DNA of 7,003 nt from Bdellovibrionaceae bacterium UBA2351 (GCA_002344565.1 DDTZ01000202.1:1-7003); one strand, 5' to 3'. Positions 1-5,470 are shown, counted from the first letter of the stretch. Made by a program: numbers and translations. Notes: generated from the letters alone by a model not told the origin.

Positions 1-51
1 GAACCGTAGAACCGTAGAACCAGAAGATTCAGAGGAAAAATCAGAGAAAAA
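1..51. repeat. Two short tandem repeats flanking the 3' side of tRNA-His
   Basis: Positions 1-21 are 2.6 copies of the 8-mer GAACCGTA, cut by the window edge, so the array may be longer. Positions 29-51 are two copies of TCAGAGGAAAAA, the second lacking one G. On the tRNA strand the second repeat reads as two T-rich blocks just after the CCA end, which could help end transcription, although no hairpin is seen. A period of 8 does not fit a coding repeat. Such arrays usually arise by slippage. Confidence 0.6.
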
Positions 52-52
52 T

Positions 53-129
53 TGGGGTGACCAACGGGGATTGAACCCGCGACAACCGGAATCACAATCC
101 GGTGCTCTACCAACTGAGCTATGGCCACC
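53..129 (-). tRNA. tRNA-His (anticodon GTG)
   Basis: A complete cloverleaf can be folded on the minus strand. The 7-bp acceptor stem pairs GTGGCCA with TGGTCAC (one G-U pair). The anticodon stem CCGGA/TCCGG encloses the loop TTGTGAT, with anticodon GTG at 95-93 on the minus strand. The T arm carries GTTCAAT. The 3' CCA is encoded in the DNA (53-55). The extra G at position -1 (129) opposite discriminator C73 is the hallmark of histidine tRNAs and the identity element for histidyl-tRNA synthetase, so isotype and anticodon agree. No other tRNA is visible nearby. Confidence 0.97.
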
Positions 130-149
130 ATCGGGACAAAGAGGCTCGA

Positions 150-174
150 ACATACATGGGTTGACCCTGTATGT
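150..174. repeat. Inverted repeat upstream of tRNA-His
   Basis: ACATACATGGG and CCCTGTATGT form 10 paired bases with one bulged T around a 4-base loop (TTGA). It lies 20 bp upstream of the mature tRNA 5' end, between the tRNA and the 3' end of the phosphatase gene. On the minus strand it is followed by TCGAGCCTCTTT and not by a T-run, so it is a poor intrinsic terminator. It could be a hairpin in the tRNA precursor or a protein-binding dyad; the sequence does not decide. Confidence 0.45.
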
Positions 175-201
175 CCAGAAAACTCTTAATGATCCTGTGG
201 C

Positions 202-207
202 TTTATA
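202..207 (-). promoter_or_regulatory. Possible -10 element for tRNA-His
   Basis: On the minus strand TATAAA (207 to 202) sits in an AT-rich stretch about 70 bp upstream of the mature tRNA. No convincing -35 hexamer is found at 16-18 bp. The tRNA needs a promoter somewhere in 130-254 unless it is read through from the phosphatase gene. This is the best -10-like hexamer there, and it is only a weak suggestion. Confidence 0.2.
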
Positions 208-254
208 TGCAAATAAATTAGGCTTTTGTGGGAAAATACCAGGTCACAGAGTTC

Positions 255-1133
255 TTATCCTCTATTTGATTTTACCTTGGGCCCGTTTGAACAGCGGGCC
301 GAAAGTTTTTGATCATAGGCCATGAGCCACTCATCCGCTGATCGCGTCGTTTCAGAGGCCCAGCTGGGATCTAAGTTCCAGGTAGTGGGTTTTAAATTTT
401 CGATTTTGAAAAAATCCCGGCAGTCGACCCAAGATGGAATAAACAGCGGGCCGAGTTCTTTTTTAGGGTCTTGTTTGAAAAACTCGGGGATCGTGTCGAG
501 GGCGAATGGATCTAATTCAGATTGATCCAGGTCCCGGCTTTGAATAAATGCGCGAGCTAAATCGATCGACGTTACAAAAAGAATATGACCACTTTGTTGA
601 GGCACGCCAATTTCTTTTCGTGCGCGATACGAATACACTTGATGAATATAAATATCGAACTGAATATTTGGATATTCTGAACGAGCCTGTTCATAGATGT
701 AGGGATCACGTTCGCCATTGTCGCCAATTAAAATTACTTTTTGTGGCTGATGAGTTTCAATAATTGATCTAATGGCTTTTAATTTAAATTCTTTGTCAGA
801 TAATTTTTTTCTTAGGATCAGCTCGCCAGCGGGAAATCCATTTTTTGTTAAAAATGCGGCGTGCAGTTTTTCCATCAACGCTTCAGGCGCGGCGGATAGA
901 TAGAAAAAGTTAATTTCTGGATTTGTTTCTTGAACTATCGTGTAGAGTTCACCCATTCCGTAAAAGTGGTTTCGCAGCTGTACGGTGTTTCGTAAAGCAT
1001 CGGTCTTATTTAGAACATGAGATGATTTTAATGTGTCATCGACATCGGAAATAAGAATCGTTTGTGAAAAAACGGAAAGTGAAACAAACGTCGAGACTGC
1101 GAAAATAAATAGGCTTAAAAGATTTTTCCCCAT
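255..1133 (-). CDS. Exported APP1-type phosphatase (DUF2183, HAD-like)
   Basis: This 292-aa protein starts with a Sec signal peptide (MGK, a hydrophobic core to about residue 22, likely cleavage VFS-Q at 23/24). The mature part begins at once with the HAD-type nucleophile motif DVDDT (30-34, D30 and D32). Then follow a FYLSAAP motif-II segment (S80 as the Ser/Thr), a lysine in the LKAIRSII segment (K119) and GDNGERDP (137-144) as the acidic motif. This order and wording match the APP1/DUF2183 catalytic domain, whose yeast member is a Mg-dependent phosphatidate phosphatase. The last 100 residues match nothing I recognise. The periplasmic location is inferred and the substrate is unknown; a phospholipid phosphatase is plausible. 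The ATG at 1131-1133 lacks a clear Shine-Dalgarno but fits the signal peptide. The gene is divergent from the SMR gene across 83 bp. Confidence 0.85.
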   Translation of the reverse strand: MGKNLLSLFIFAVSTFVSLSVFSQTILISDVDDTLKSSHVLNKTDALRNTVQLRNHFYGMGELYTIVQETNPEINFFYLSAAPEALMEKLHAAFLTKNGFPAGELILRKKLSDKEFKLKAIRSIIETHQPQKVILIGDNGERDPYIYEQARSEYPNIQFDIYIHQVYSYRARKEIGVPQQSGHILFVTSIDLARAFIQSRDLDQSELDPFALDTIPEFFKQDPKKELGPLFIPSWVDCRDFFKIENLKPTTWNLDPSWASETTRSADEWLMAYDQKLSARCSNGPKVKSNRG

Positions 1134-1206
1134 ATAAAATCATCTAGTGTTTTTGCTCGCCATGCAATAAAGTGGGGCGCAAACGTTTCGTTTATGGACT
1201 AAAGAT

Positions 1207-1211
1207 GGAGG
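1207..1211 (+). promoter_or_regulatory. Ribosome binding site fixing the SMR start
   Basis: GGAGG lies 5 nt before the ATG at 1217-1219. An earlier in-frame ATG at 1172 would add 15 residues (MGRKRFVYGLK...) that SMR proteins lack, and it has no such site. The start at 1217 is therefore preferred. Confidence 0.85.
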
Positions 1212-1216
1212 TTCTT

Positions 1217-1543
1217 ATGTCAGCAGCGTGGATTTATCTTGTTATCGCAGGTCTTCTTGAAGTCTGTTGGGCCGTTGGGTTAAAGTACACCGAAGGGTTT
1301 ACACGGTTGTGGCCAAGTGTTTTCACGCTAACGACATTAGCGGCCAGTATGTACTTGTTAGCAAAGGCTTCAAATACATTACCTATAGGAACGGCCTACG
1401 CGGTTTGGGTGGGGATTGGCGCCGTTGGAGCCAGTGTCCTGGGGATTTTTCTTTTTAAGGAGCCTGTTACGGCGCCAAGACTGGTATTCTTAGCGCTTCT
1501 TGTGATTTCGATTATTGGGCTAAAATTTACAGCGGCTCATTAA
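1217..1543 (+). CDS. gdx: SMR-family exporter, guanidinium exporter Gdx (SugE) type
   Basis: The 108-aa product has the length and four hydrophobic helices of small multidrug resistance transporters. The first helix carries the essential proton/substrate glutamate (E15 in GLLEVCWAVGLKYTEGF). The WAVGLKYT and GTAYAVWVGIGAVGA segments closely resemble E. coli SugE/Gdx and differ from EmrE-type Qac pumps. Characterised Gdx proteins are dual-topology homodimers in the inner membrane that export guanidinium in exchange for protons; the substrate here is inferred from the subtype. The gene stands alone, with no partner SMR gene for a heterodimer. The 83-bp upstream region shows no recognisable guanidine riboswitch. 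Its TAA is one base from the stop of the convergent SGNH gene, and no terminator is visible. Confidence 0.9.
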   Translation: MSAAWIYLVIAGLLEVCWAVGLKYTEGFTRLWPSVFTLTTLAASMYLLAKASNTLPIGTAYAVWVGIGAVGASVLGIFLFKEPVTAPRLVFLALLVISIIGLKFTAAH

Positions 1544-1544
1544 T

Positions 1545-2225
1545 TTACGGAAAAATTTCTTTCAATATCGTGTCGGCCCATGCGGCCCCCGCTGCGTGTG
1601 TGCGGTGAATGCCGTCGGTCGTTTCGCCCGCAGTAAGTCCTTTGAGTGTGTTCGGGCGACTGTCGATCAATGAACAATAGGAATTGATTTCTGTCATCGA
1701 AGCGTAAAACATATCTAGGCGGGACTCTAATTTGGCAACGGCGCCATGGCCATAGCCTCGTCGTTGATCTTCACGTAAATGAGGCGGTCCAACCCAGCGA
1801 CAGCTATTCGAATGCGCCGAGATTTTTTTTGCTAATTCGACATAGTCCTTATCGATTTGTTTATAGAACAGGCTATTTGTGCCTAACCCAACGACCGCTA
1901 AATCAAAGGGTCCATTGTTTAAGATATCTTGTAACGGAATGTAAGCGCCCTTGTCTTGACAATAACTTAAACGACTATCTAAGCCATTTCGTTTTTGACA
2001 TTTAAAATTCCCGGGTGCTTCCCCCTGAATCCAATGGCTAGCGGCGCTCGAGACACCACAGTATAGCCAAACAGACAAACCACGCGCCCGCATAGATTCA
2101 AATAATCGGGTGCCCGTGGGGCCACATAAATGTGAATCTCCCAGAATCAAAACCCGTTTTCCGGGCAAATCAGCAGCTAGGGAAAAACAAGAGAAAAATA
2201 AAAGTGCCAATGCTGTTTTGACCAC
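1545..2225 (-). CDS. Exported SGNH/GDSL-family hydrolase
   Basis: This 226-aa protein has a signal peptide (MVK, core to L16, cleavage near AA-D at 18/19). SGNH blocks appear in order: VLILGDSH (block I, S31 as nucleophile, with GDSH in place of the usual GDSL), G57 as block II glycine, GLGTNS (block III, G115 and N117), and DGIH near the C-terminus (block V, D204 and H207). The family includes esterases, lipases, thioesterases and cell-wall or polysaccharide acetyl-esterases; the substrate here is unknown. Several cysteines (C34, C56, C76, C89 and others) suit an oxidised periplasmic fold. The start is GTG (2225-2223): TAAGGAG lies 5 nt upstream and an in-frame TAA closes the frame just before it. 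The nearby ATG is out of frame. It is the second gene of an operon, 12 nt after the PspC gene. Confidence 0.85.
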   Translation of the reverse strand: MVKTALALLFFSCFSLAADLPGKRVLILGDSHLCGPTGTRLFESMRARGLSVWLYCGVSSAASHWIQGEAPGNFKCQKRNGLDSRLSYCQDKGAYIPLQDILNNGPFDLAVVGLGTNSLFYKQIDKDYVELAKKISAHSNSCRWVGPPHLREDQRRGYGHGAVAKLESRLDMFYASMTEINSYCSLIDSRPNTLKGLTAGETTDGIHRTHAAGAAWADTILKEIFP

Positions 2226-2237
2226 ATGGGCTCCTTA

Positions 2238-2657
2238 TTAAAATAGACTCTTACTCGGAGTTTGCGAACGGCCCGGTGATTGTGTCGGTAATAAAAAGTG
2301 CAGAACGAAGTACGCAACAATGACGGCTCCGCACGAAATCACAAGCAGCAGCAGGGCCATCAGGCGAGCTAATCCGACTTCTAAGTCTCCACGTTGGGAT
2401 AAACGTAAGCACACGCCGAGGATCATTTTCTCGTTCGCTTTATCCAGGCGATCTGTGCGAGGAAGCGCGATGATCAAAGCGATATAAGCAAATAAACCGG
2501 TACCAAATACACAGACGGTCAATAACCAGGCCGCACGCACTAACCAAGGATCTAAGTTTAGCTGTCGTGCCAACTGCATGCAGATGCCGCCGATAATTCC
2601 ATCTTCTGCGCGAACCCATTTTAGATCTGTTTTGGTAGCAAGTGAAGAGTCAGTCAT
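2238..2657 (-). CDS. Membrane protein with two PspC-like domains
   Basis: The 139-aa product holds a clear PspC domain at about residues 14-67: a charged start, GIIGGICMQLARQLNLDPWLVR, then a hydrophobic helix with GTGLFAYIALIIALP. A degraded second copy lies at 77-124 (ILGVCLRLSQRGDLEVGLAR, then CGAVIVAYFVLHFLLP), so it looks like an internal duplication. PspC-domain proteins sit in the inner membrane; in E. coli PspC senses envelope stress and recruits PspA. No pspA, pspB or pspF is in the window, so membership of a stress response is inferred from the domain and from the sigma-54-like promoter. GGAG lies 8 nt before the ATG (2657-2655). It heads the operon with the SGNH hydrolase. Confidence 0.85.
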   Translation of the reverse strand: MTDSSLATKTDLKWVRAEDGIIGGICMQLARQLNLDPWLVRAAWLLTVCVFGTGLFAYIALIIALPRTDRLDKANEKMILGVCLRLSQRGDLEVGLARLMALLLLVISCGAVIVAYFVLHFLLPTQSPGRSQTPSKSLF

Positions 2658-2722
2658 GTTTATATCTCCGTACGTTTGTTTATTGTGTACTGATGGTATT
2701 ACGCCAATGTTGGACTTTCTGT

Positions 2723-2739
2723 TGCACTATTGTTGCCAA
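2723..2739 (-). promoter_or_regulatory. Sigma-54-type (-24/-12) promoter candidate for the PspC operon
   Basis: On the minus strand 2739 to 2723 reads TTGGCAACAATAGTGCA. Against the sigma-54 consensus TTGGCAC-N5-TTGCA it keeps the invariant GG and GC with exactly 10 bases between them, plus the flanking TT..CA and T..A. It differs at the C after CA and at the first T of the -12 box. A start site would fall near 2712, giving a leader of about 55 nt to the ATG. The E. coli psp operon is also sigma-54 dependent, which fits. No enhancer site was identified. Confidence 0.45.
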
Positions 2740-2789
2740 GAGTATGTTACCGCATTTAATTGAAACTAGGATGATTTGAAGAGCCCAGT

Positions 2790-3530
2790 ATGACAAAATT
2801 TTCGACAGCGTTCGCTATTTTGGTATCACTTTTTGGATTGGCCCTGTGGGCTGGTCCGATGCCATCGGACTATCGACAAGTCGGTCCTTACAACGCCGTT
2901 GTCATTGAAAACGTAAAAGGAGCGCCGTACGTGGTGTATCTGCATGGCTACGGTGGTTCGGGTTACGATGCATTTGAAGACCAGGTTAAAAAATTGATTC
3001 AAAGAAACCACGATCTTAGAAAGTTAAATTGGATTTTGCCAGATGCTTCAGGAGGGTCGTGGTTTAATATGCTTGGCGCCGACATCGACATTGCAAAATG
3101 GGATGCTGGTCTACGGGTCGCTCGAGGACATTTGCGAGCGATGTTAAAAGCGGCGGGTATAGATCCACACCAAGTGATTTGGGCGGGGTTTAGCCAAGGT
3201 GCGATTACAGCAATTGATTTTGTTCTACATTCTCAGATTAAGCCTCTTGGATTAATTATCGATAGCGGTCTTTACCACAAATCGGTGAACAATTCTAACG
3301 TGCTAAAGGGGGTAAAATTTCAAATGATTCATGATCCAAATGACGATATCTTGCCGTTTGATGAGGCTCGGAAATTAGAAACCATGTTGCGTGATAAAAA
3401 TGGAATGGTGGGTGAAATTCAAAAGACCTCTACCGGTCACATCATACACACTTCGTTTCTGAAAAAATCTCTTCAGAGCCTTGAACGCACACGCTTACAG
3501 TCTGCGTGTGCGCGATTTTATTATCCTTAA
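2790..3530 (+). CDS. Exported alpha/beta-hydrolase (phospholipase/carboxylesterase type)
   Basis: This 246-aa protein has a signal peptide (core A7-L19, cleavage after A21 in LWA-G). The mature part follows the Abhydrolase_2 / poly-esterase pattern. VVYLHGYGG (48-56) supplies the oxyanion region, WAGFSQGA (131-138) is the nucleophile elbow with S135, HDPNDDILP (181-189) supplies the acid (D185 by alignment to HGxxDxxVP), and TGHIIHT gives the histidine (H217). The triad is complete, so it should be an active periplasmic or secreted ester hydrolase; the substrate is unknown. The ATG at 2790 has only a weak GAAGAG site 7 nt upstream but fits the signal peptide. It is divergent from the PspC operon and convergent with the AHSA1 gene, with one base between the stops. 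A terminator hairpin lies inside its last codons. Confidence 0.85.
   Translation: MTKFSTAFAILVSLFGLALWAGPMPSDYRQVGPYNAVVIENVKGAPYVVYLHGYGGSGYDAFEDQVKKLIQRNHDLRKLNWILPDASGGSWFNMLGADIDIAKWDAGLRVARGHLRAMLKAAGIDPHQVIWAGFSQGAITAIDFVLHSQIKPLGLIIDSGLYHKSVNNSNVLKGVKFQMIHDPNDDILPFDEARKLETMLRDKNGMVGEIQKTSTGHIIHTSFLKKSLQSLERTRLQSACARFYYP
3486..3522 (+). terminator. Intrinsic terminator embedded in the 3' end of the hydrolase gene
   Basis: CGCACACGC (3486-3494) and GCGTGTGCG (3504-3512) form a perfect 9-bp stem with a 9-base loop, followed by CGATTTTATT. It lies wholly within the coding sequence, ending 8 bases before the TAA. On the minus strand the same hairpin lies about 20 nt beyond the stop of the AHSA1 gene, but there it is followed by TTCAAGG and would be a weak terminator at best. 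Confidence 0.55.
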
Positions 3531-3531
3531 T

Positions 3532-4050
3532 TTACTTTTTCAAGTTTGCTAAGTGCTCATCTAAGCGATCCCATGTTTGCGAAATTCCTTCCATCATTCC
3601 CATCTCCATTACTTTTTTGAGTTCCTCTTCGTTTTGATAAGCGGCACGGGTAACTAATTTGGTTTTGTTTCCTTGGATCACGAATTCAAGTAGTATGTCA
3701 GTCGACGGCAGATCGGGATTAGTATTTCCTTTTTCGTCAGCGAAGTAATCAACATAAGAAATGGATTTTGGTGCGACAATTTCTTTATAAATTCCTTTTC
3801 CCCACGCTTCCATTCCGTAATACTGGCCTTGATTTTTATCCACACACTTCATGCAGTAGAGCCAAACACCGCCTGGGCGAAAATCAACGGTGCAGAAGGG
3901 GACTTCCCACCCTTGTGGTCCCCAAAAATGTTTTAAGTGTTCGGCATCTGAATACACTTTGAATAGTAACGCCTGTGGGGCATCGAATGTACGCTCTATA
4001 ATAAGTACGCGCCCATTTTCTACTTTTGAAGTCATTGAATCTCTAGACAT
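3532..4050 (-). CDS. AHSA1-type SRPBCC-domain protein
   Basis: This 172-aa cytoplasmic protein has no signal peptide. It carries the AHSA1 (Aha1 C-terminal-like, START/SRPBCC fold) signature: ERTFDAPQALLFKVYSDAEHL (19-39), HFWGPQGW (41-48), CTVDFRPGG (53-61), and a final amphipathic helix from GMMEGISQTWDRLDEHL. These proteins form a hydrophobic ligand cavity; the ligand is unknown, and a link to Hsp90 applies only to the eukaryotic namesake. Genes of this family commonly sit beside an ArsR-type repressor, as here. GGAGGA lies 3-9 nt before the ATG (4050-4048), and it follows arsR by 12 nt, so the two are one operon. A C-x-x-C pair (YCMKC) is present; its meaning is unknown. Confidence 0.88.
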   Translation of the reverse strand: MSRDSMTSKVENGRVLIIERTFDAPQALLFKVYSDAEHLKHFWGPQGWEVPFCTVDFRPGGVWLYCMKCVDKNQGQYYGMEAWGKGIYKEIVAPKSISYVDYFADEKGNTNPDLPSTDILLEFVIQGNKTKLVTRAAYQNEEELKKVMEMGMMEGISQTWDRLDEHLANLKK

Positions 4051-4062
4051 AGAGTCCTCCTA

Positions 4063-4407
4063 TTATTTTTTTGATTTCTTCGTTTTGTCTTTTTGCTGTA
4101 GTACCTGCAGGTAATCATCAAGCTTGTCGTAGCGCTCTTCCATAATTTTTTGAAATGTCTTTAGCCATGATTCTAGCGACTGAAATGGTTCTGGTCGCAG
4201 TTTATAAATTCGGCGATTCGCATCGGCTTTCACTTCCAAGATTTCATTCTCTGTTAAAATCTTTAAGTGTTTAGAAGCCTGCGGCTGACGAATCTCTAAT
4301 CTTTGAGCAATCTCGCCAACAGTAAGTTCCCCATCCCGCAACAGTTCAACAATAGCTAAACGATTAGGCTCACCGAGTACGCTGAGTGCGTTCATAGCTT
4401 GATTCAA
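4063..4407 (-). CDS. ArsR/SmtB-family transcriptional repressor
   Basis: This 114-aa winged-helix protein has LGEPNRLAIVELL (11-23) as the typical ArsR entry and LTVGEIAQRLEI (28-39) as the first helix of the HTH. RQPQASKHLKIL (40-51) is the recognition helix, and ILEVKADANRRIYKL (56-70) is the wing. The C-terminus ends in a lysine-rich tail. There is no cysteine at all, so the thiolate metal site of ArsR/SmtB sensors is absent. It belongs to the PNR-type ArsR proteins that pair with AHSA1 genes, and its signal is unknown. The start is TTG (4407-4405): AGGAGG sits exactly 7 nt upstream, while the next ATG (4395) would be 19 nt away. It probably represses its own operon through the nested palindrome upstream. 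Confidence 0.88.
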   Translation of the reverse strand: MNQAMNALSVLGEPNRLAIVELLRDGELTVGEIAQRLEIRQPQASKHLKILTENEILEVKADANRRIYKLRPEPFQSLESWLKTFQKIMEERYDKLDDYLQVLQQKDKTKKSKK

Positions 4408-4414
4408 ATCGAAT

Positions 4415-4420
4415 CCTCCT
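4415..4420 (-). promoter_or_regulatory. Ribosome binding site fixing the TTG start of arsR
   Basis: On the minus strand AGGAGG lies 7 nt before TTG (4407-4405). It is a perfect Shine-Dalgarno at ideal spacing, which makes TTG the start in preference to the ATG four codons later. Confidence 0.8.
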
Positions 4421-4426
4421 GATGAA

Positions 4427-4472
4427 TTTAAATATAACCTAAAAGGAATATTCCTGCAATAGAATATTTAAA
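4427..4472. promoter_or_regulatory. Nested operator: two inverted repeats on one dyad axis
   Basis: The inner perfect palindrome AGGAATATTCCT (4444-4455) and the outer arms TTTAAATAT (4427-4435) and ATATTTAAA (4464-4472) are all centred on 4449.5. The inner site lies between -35 and -10 of the arsR promoter. The outer left arm covers its -10, and the outer right arm overlaps the possible -35 of the divergent gene. The natural reading is the ArsR operator, able to control both directions. Protein and site are matched by position only. Confidence 0.55.
4431..4459 (-). promoter_or_regulatory. Promoter of the arsR-AHSA1 operon
   Basis: On the minus strand TTGCAG (4459-4454) and TATATT (4436-4431) are separated by exactly 17 bp, a sigma-70-like arrangement with a good -10 (5 of 6) and a weak -35 (3 of 6). 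The start site would be near 4424, leaving a short leader of about 17 nt that holds the ribosome binding site. The 12-bp palindrome 4444-4455 fills the spacer and touches the -35, the classic place for a repressor. Confidence 0.55.
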
Positions 4473-4495
4473 AGCTGATAACTATTTAATATAAC
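4467..4495 (+). promoter_or_regulatory. Possible promoter of the secreted papain-fold candidate
   Basis: TTTAAA (4467-4472) and TATAAC (4490-4495) are spaced by 17 bp, which would start transcription near 4502. The -35 match is poor. It overlaps the outer right arm of the arsR-side inverted repeat, so the repressor might act here too. Confidence 0.28.
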
Positions 4496-4532
4496 GCCGA
4501 ATTTGGCCGCCTTTTTGAGACGGCATTTGGGT

Positions 4533-5435
4533 ATGAGGCTAAAATCAGATGTATTGAAGTTCCCGGTTTTTAGTTTGTTCGTGCTTTGGACAGCTGTCGG
4601 CTTTATTTCGTTATTTTTAAATTCGGCCCACGCGGCCGCTTGGACTGTCCAATCGTTAAATCAGTACAGAAGTGAACACACGGGTCCTAATTGCTATAAC
4701 GCTACGTTGTTGGCAAAAGGGTATATGGATCAAATGCAGTATGTGGATGGGATGGAATTTTTTTTCTACATTGAAAACTTTTGTCAGCTGCAAACACAAA
4801 ATCCATTAGCGGCCGGAAATGTTCTATTGGCCTTGGGAACTGATTTGTCATCTGTGGACCACGAAGCAGTAGGACCCGTCGTTCTGCATAGTGCCTTGAG
4901 TTTGGGTGATGACCGGCTCTTCGAGAAGGCAACAGCCTACGCAGGTGCTTATGAGACTAAAAAAATAAGTGAATCTTTGTTTTATGGTTCAGCCGGTGAA
5001 GAGAATGGTACTTCGGCACGAATTTCCTATGCGTGCGTTACAGCAGATAAGGTCCGTGCTAAAATTTCAAGATTGAATGCGGACCCGTTGGCAAATCGAA
5101 TCATTTCTTTTAAAACTAAATTCGTAAAGAGTGTTTTTGAGCAGCGAAAAGGCCTTGATAAGAAAGAAGTTACCAAAGAAGGCGAAGACCTAACTAAACT
5201 ATTAGCTGCTCGAGTCGGTCGGGGTGAAGCGGACTTGTACCTCGTAGCCATAGCCCGCTCGTGGTTAGGAACTGTTGAATCGTATGTTAAGGAAAACCAA
5301 GAAAACTATGATCAAGATACTGTTTACAGTTTGGTTTTCCTTAAAGAAGCGGTCTCCGATTTGGCCGAGCGCATACGACGTCAGACGAAAAGCCCGAAGA
5401 TAATTAAATTCTTAGAACGCACCGACGTGTGGTAA
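4533..5435 (+). CDS. Exported protein with possible NlpC/P60-like papain fold
   Basis: This 300-aa protein begins with a signal peptide (MRLKSD, long core, cleavage near AHA-A at 34/35). The N-terminal half shows a layout like NlpC/P60 or CHAP cysteine peptidases. GPNCYNATLLAKGY (51-64) resembles the catalytic-Cys helix with C54. AAGNVLLALG (93-102) resembles the GDLV strand, and VVLHSALSLGDDRLFEKA (116-133) resembles the HVGIYLGDGxxIHA strand with H119. The spacing, 65 residues, is reasonable. This is pattern-level evidence, so peptidase or amidase activity is an inference. The C-terminal half (about 160-300) is charged, mostly helical and unrecognised. An upstream in-frame TTG (4503) would spoil the signal peptide. 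The ribosome site before ATG 4533 is weak. It is divergent from arsR and ends at a strong terminator. Confidence 0.75.
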   Translation: MRLKSDVLKFPVFSLFVLWTAVGFISLFLNSAHAAAWTVQSLNQYRSEHTGPNCYNATLLAKGYMDQMQYVDGMEFFFYIENFCQLQTQNPLAAGNVLLALGTDLSSVDHEAVGPVVLHSALSLGDDRLFEKATAYAGAYETKKISESLFYGSAGEENGTSARISYACVTADKVRAKISRLNADPLANRIISFKTKFVKSVFEQRKGLDKKEVTKEGEDLTKLLAARVGRGEADLYLVAIARSWLGTVESYVKENQENYDQDTVYSLVFLKEAVSDLAERIRRQTKSPKIIKFLERTDVW

Positions 5436-5470
5436 TAGAATCTAAGAATGCTCTGTTTTTAAAGGGAAAT

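Noticed and set aside
280..300. GGCCCG...CGGGCC hairpin at the end of the phosphatase gene as a terminator
   Set aside because: On the coding strand it is followed by CAAGGTAAAATC, with no T-run, and it precedes the stop codon by over 20 bases.
2..325. Long plus-strand open frame across the tRNA-His gene
   Set aside because: It is read antisense through the tRNA; the GLNPRQPES...LPTELWPP string is the familiar false protein made from the complement of tRNAs. It then overlaps the 3' end of the phosphatase gene.
290..454. 13-bp direct repeat AACAGCGGGCCGA (290-302 and 442-454)
   Set aside because: The copies are translated in different frames of the same gene, so this is not a protein repeat; no further structure surrounds them and it is probably chance.
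322..763. Plus-strand open frames inside the phosphatase gene
   Set aside because: They lie antisense within a gene with clear motifs, have no ribosome sites and no protein-like pattern.
1172..1216. Upstream ATG as the SMR start
   Set aside because: It would add a 15-residue charged leader not found in SMR proteins, while GGAGG is ideally placed for the ATG at 1217.
1415..1460. CCAG-TGTC-CTGG hairpin with T-rich tail inside the SMR gene as an internal terminator
   Set aside because: The stem is only 4 bp and lies in conserved coding sequence; the T-rich bases encode the helix FLFK.
4063..4407. Metal-sensing role for the ArsR protein
   Set aside because: The protein has no cysteine and no ELCVC-like motif, so the thiolate sensor type is ruled out.
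4503..4532. TTG start for the exported papain-fold candidate
   Set aside because: It has no ribosome site and would start almost at the predicted transcription start; the ATG at 4533 gives a normal signal peptide.
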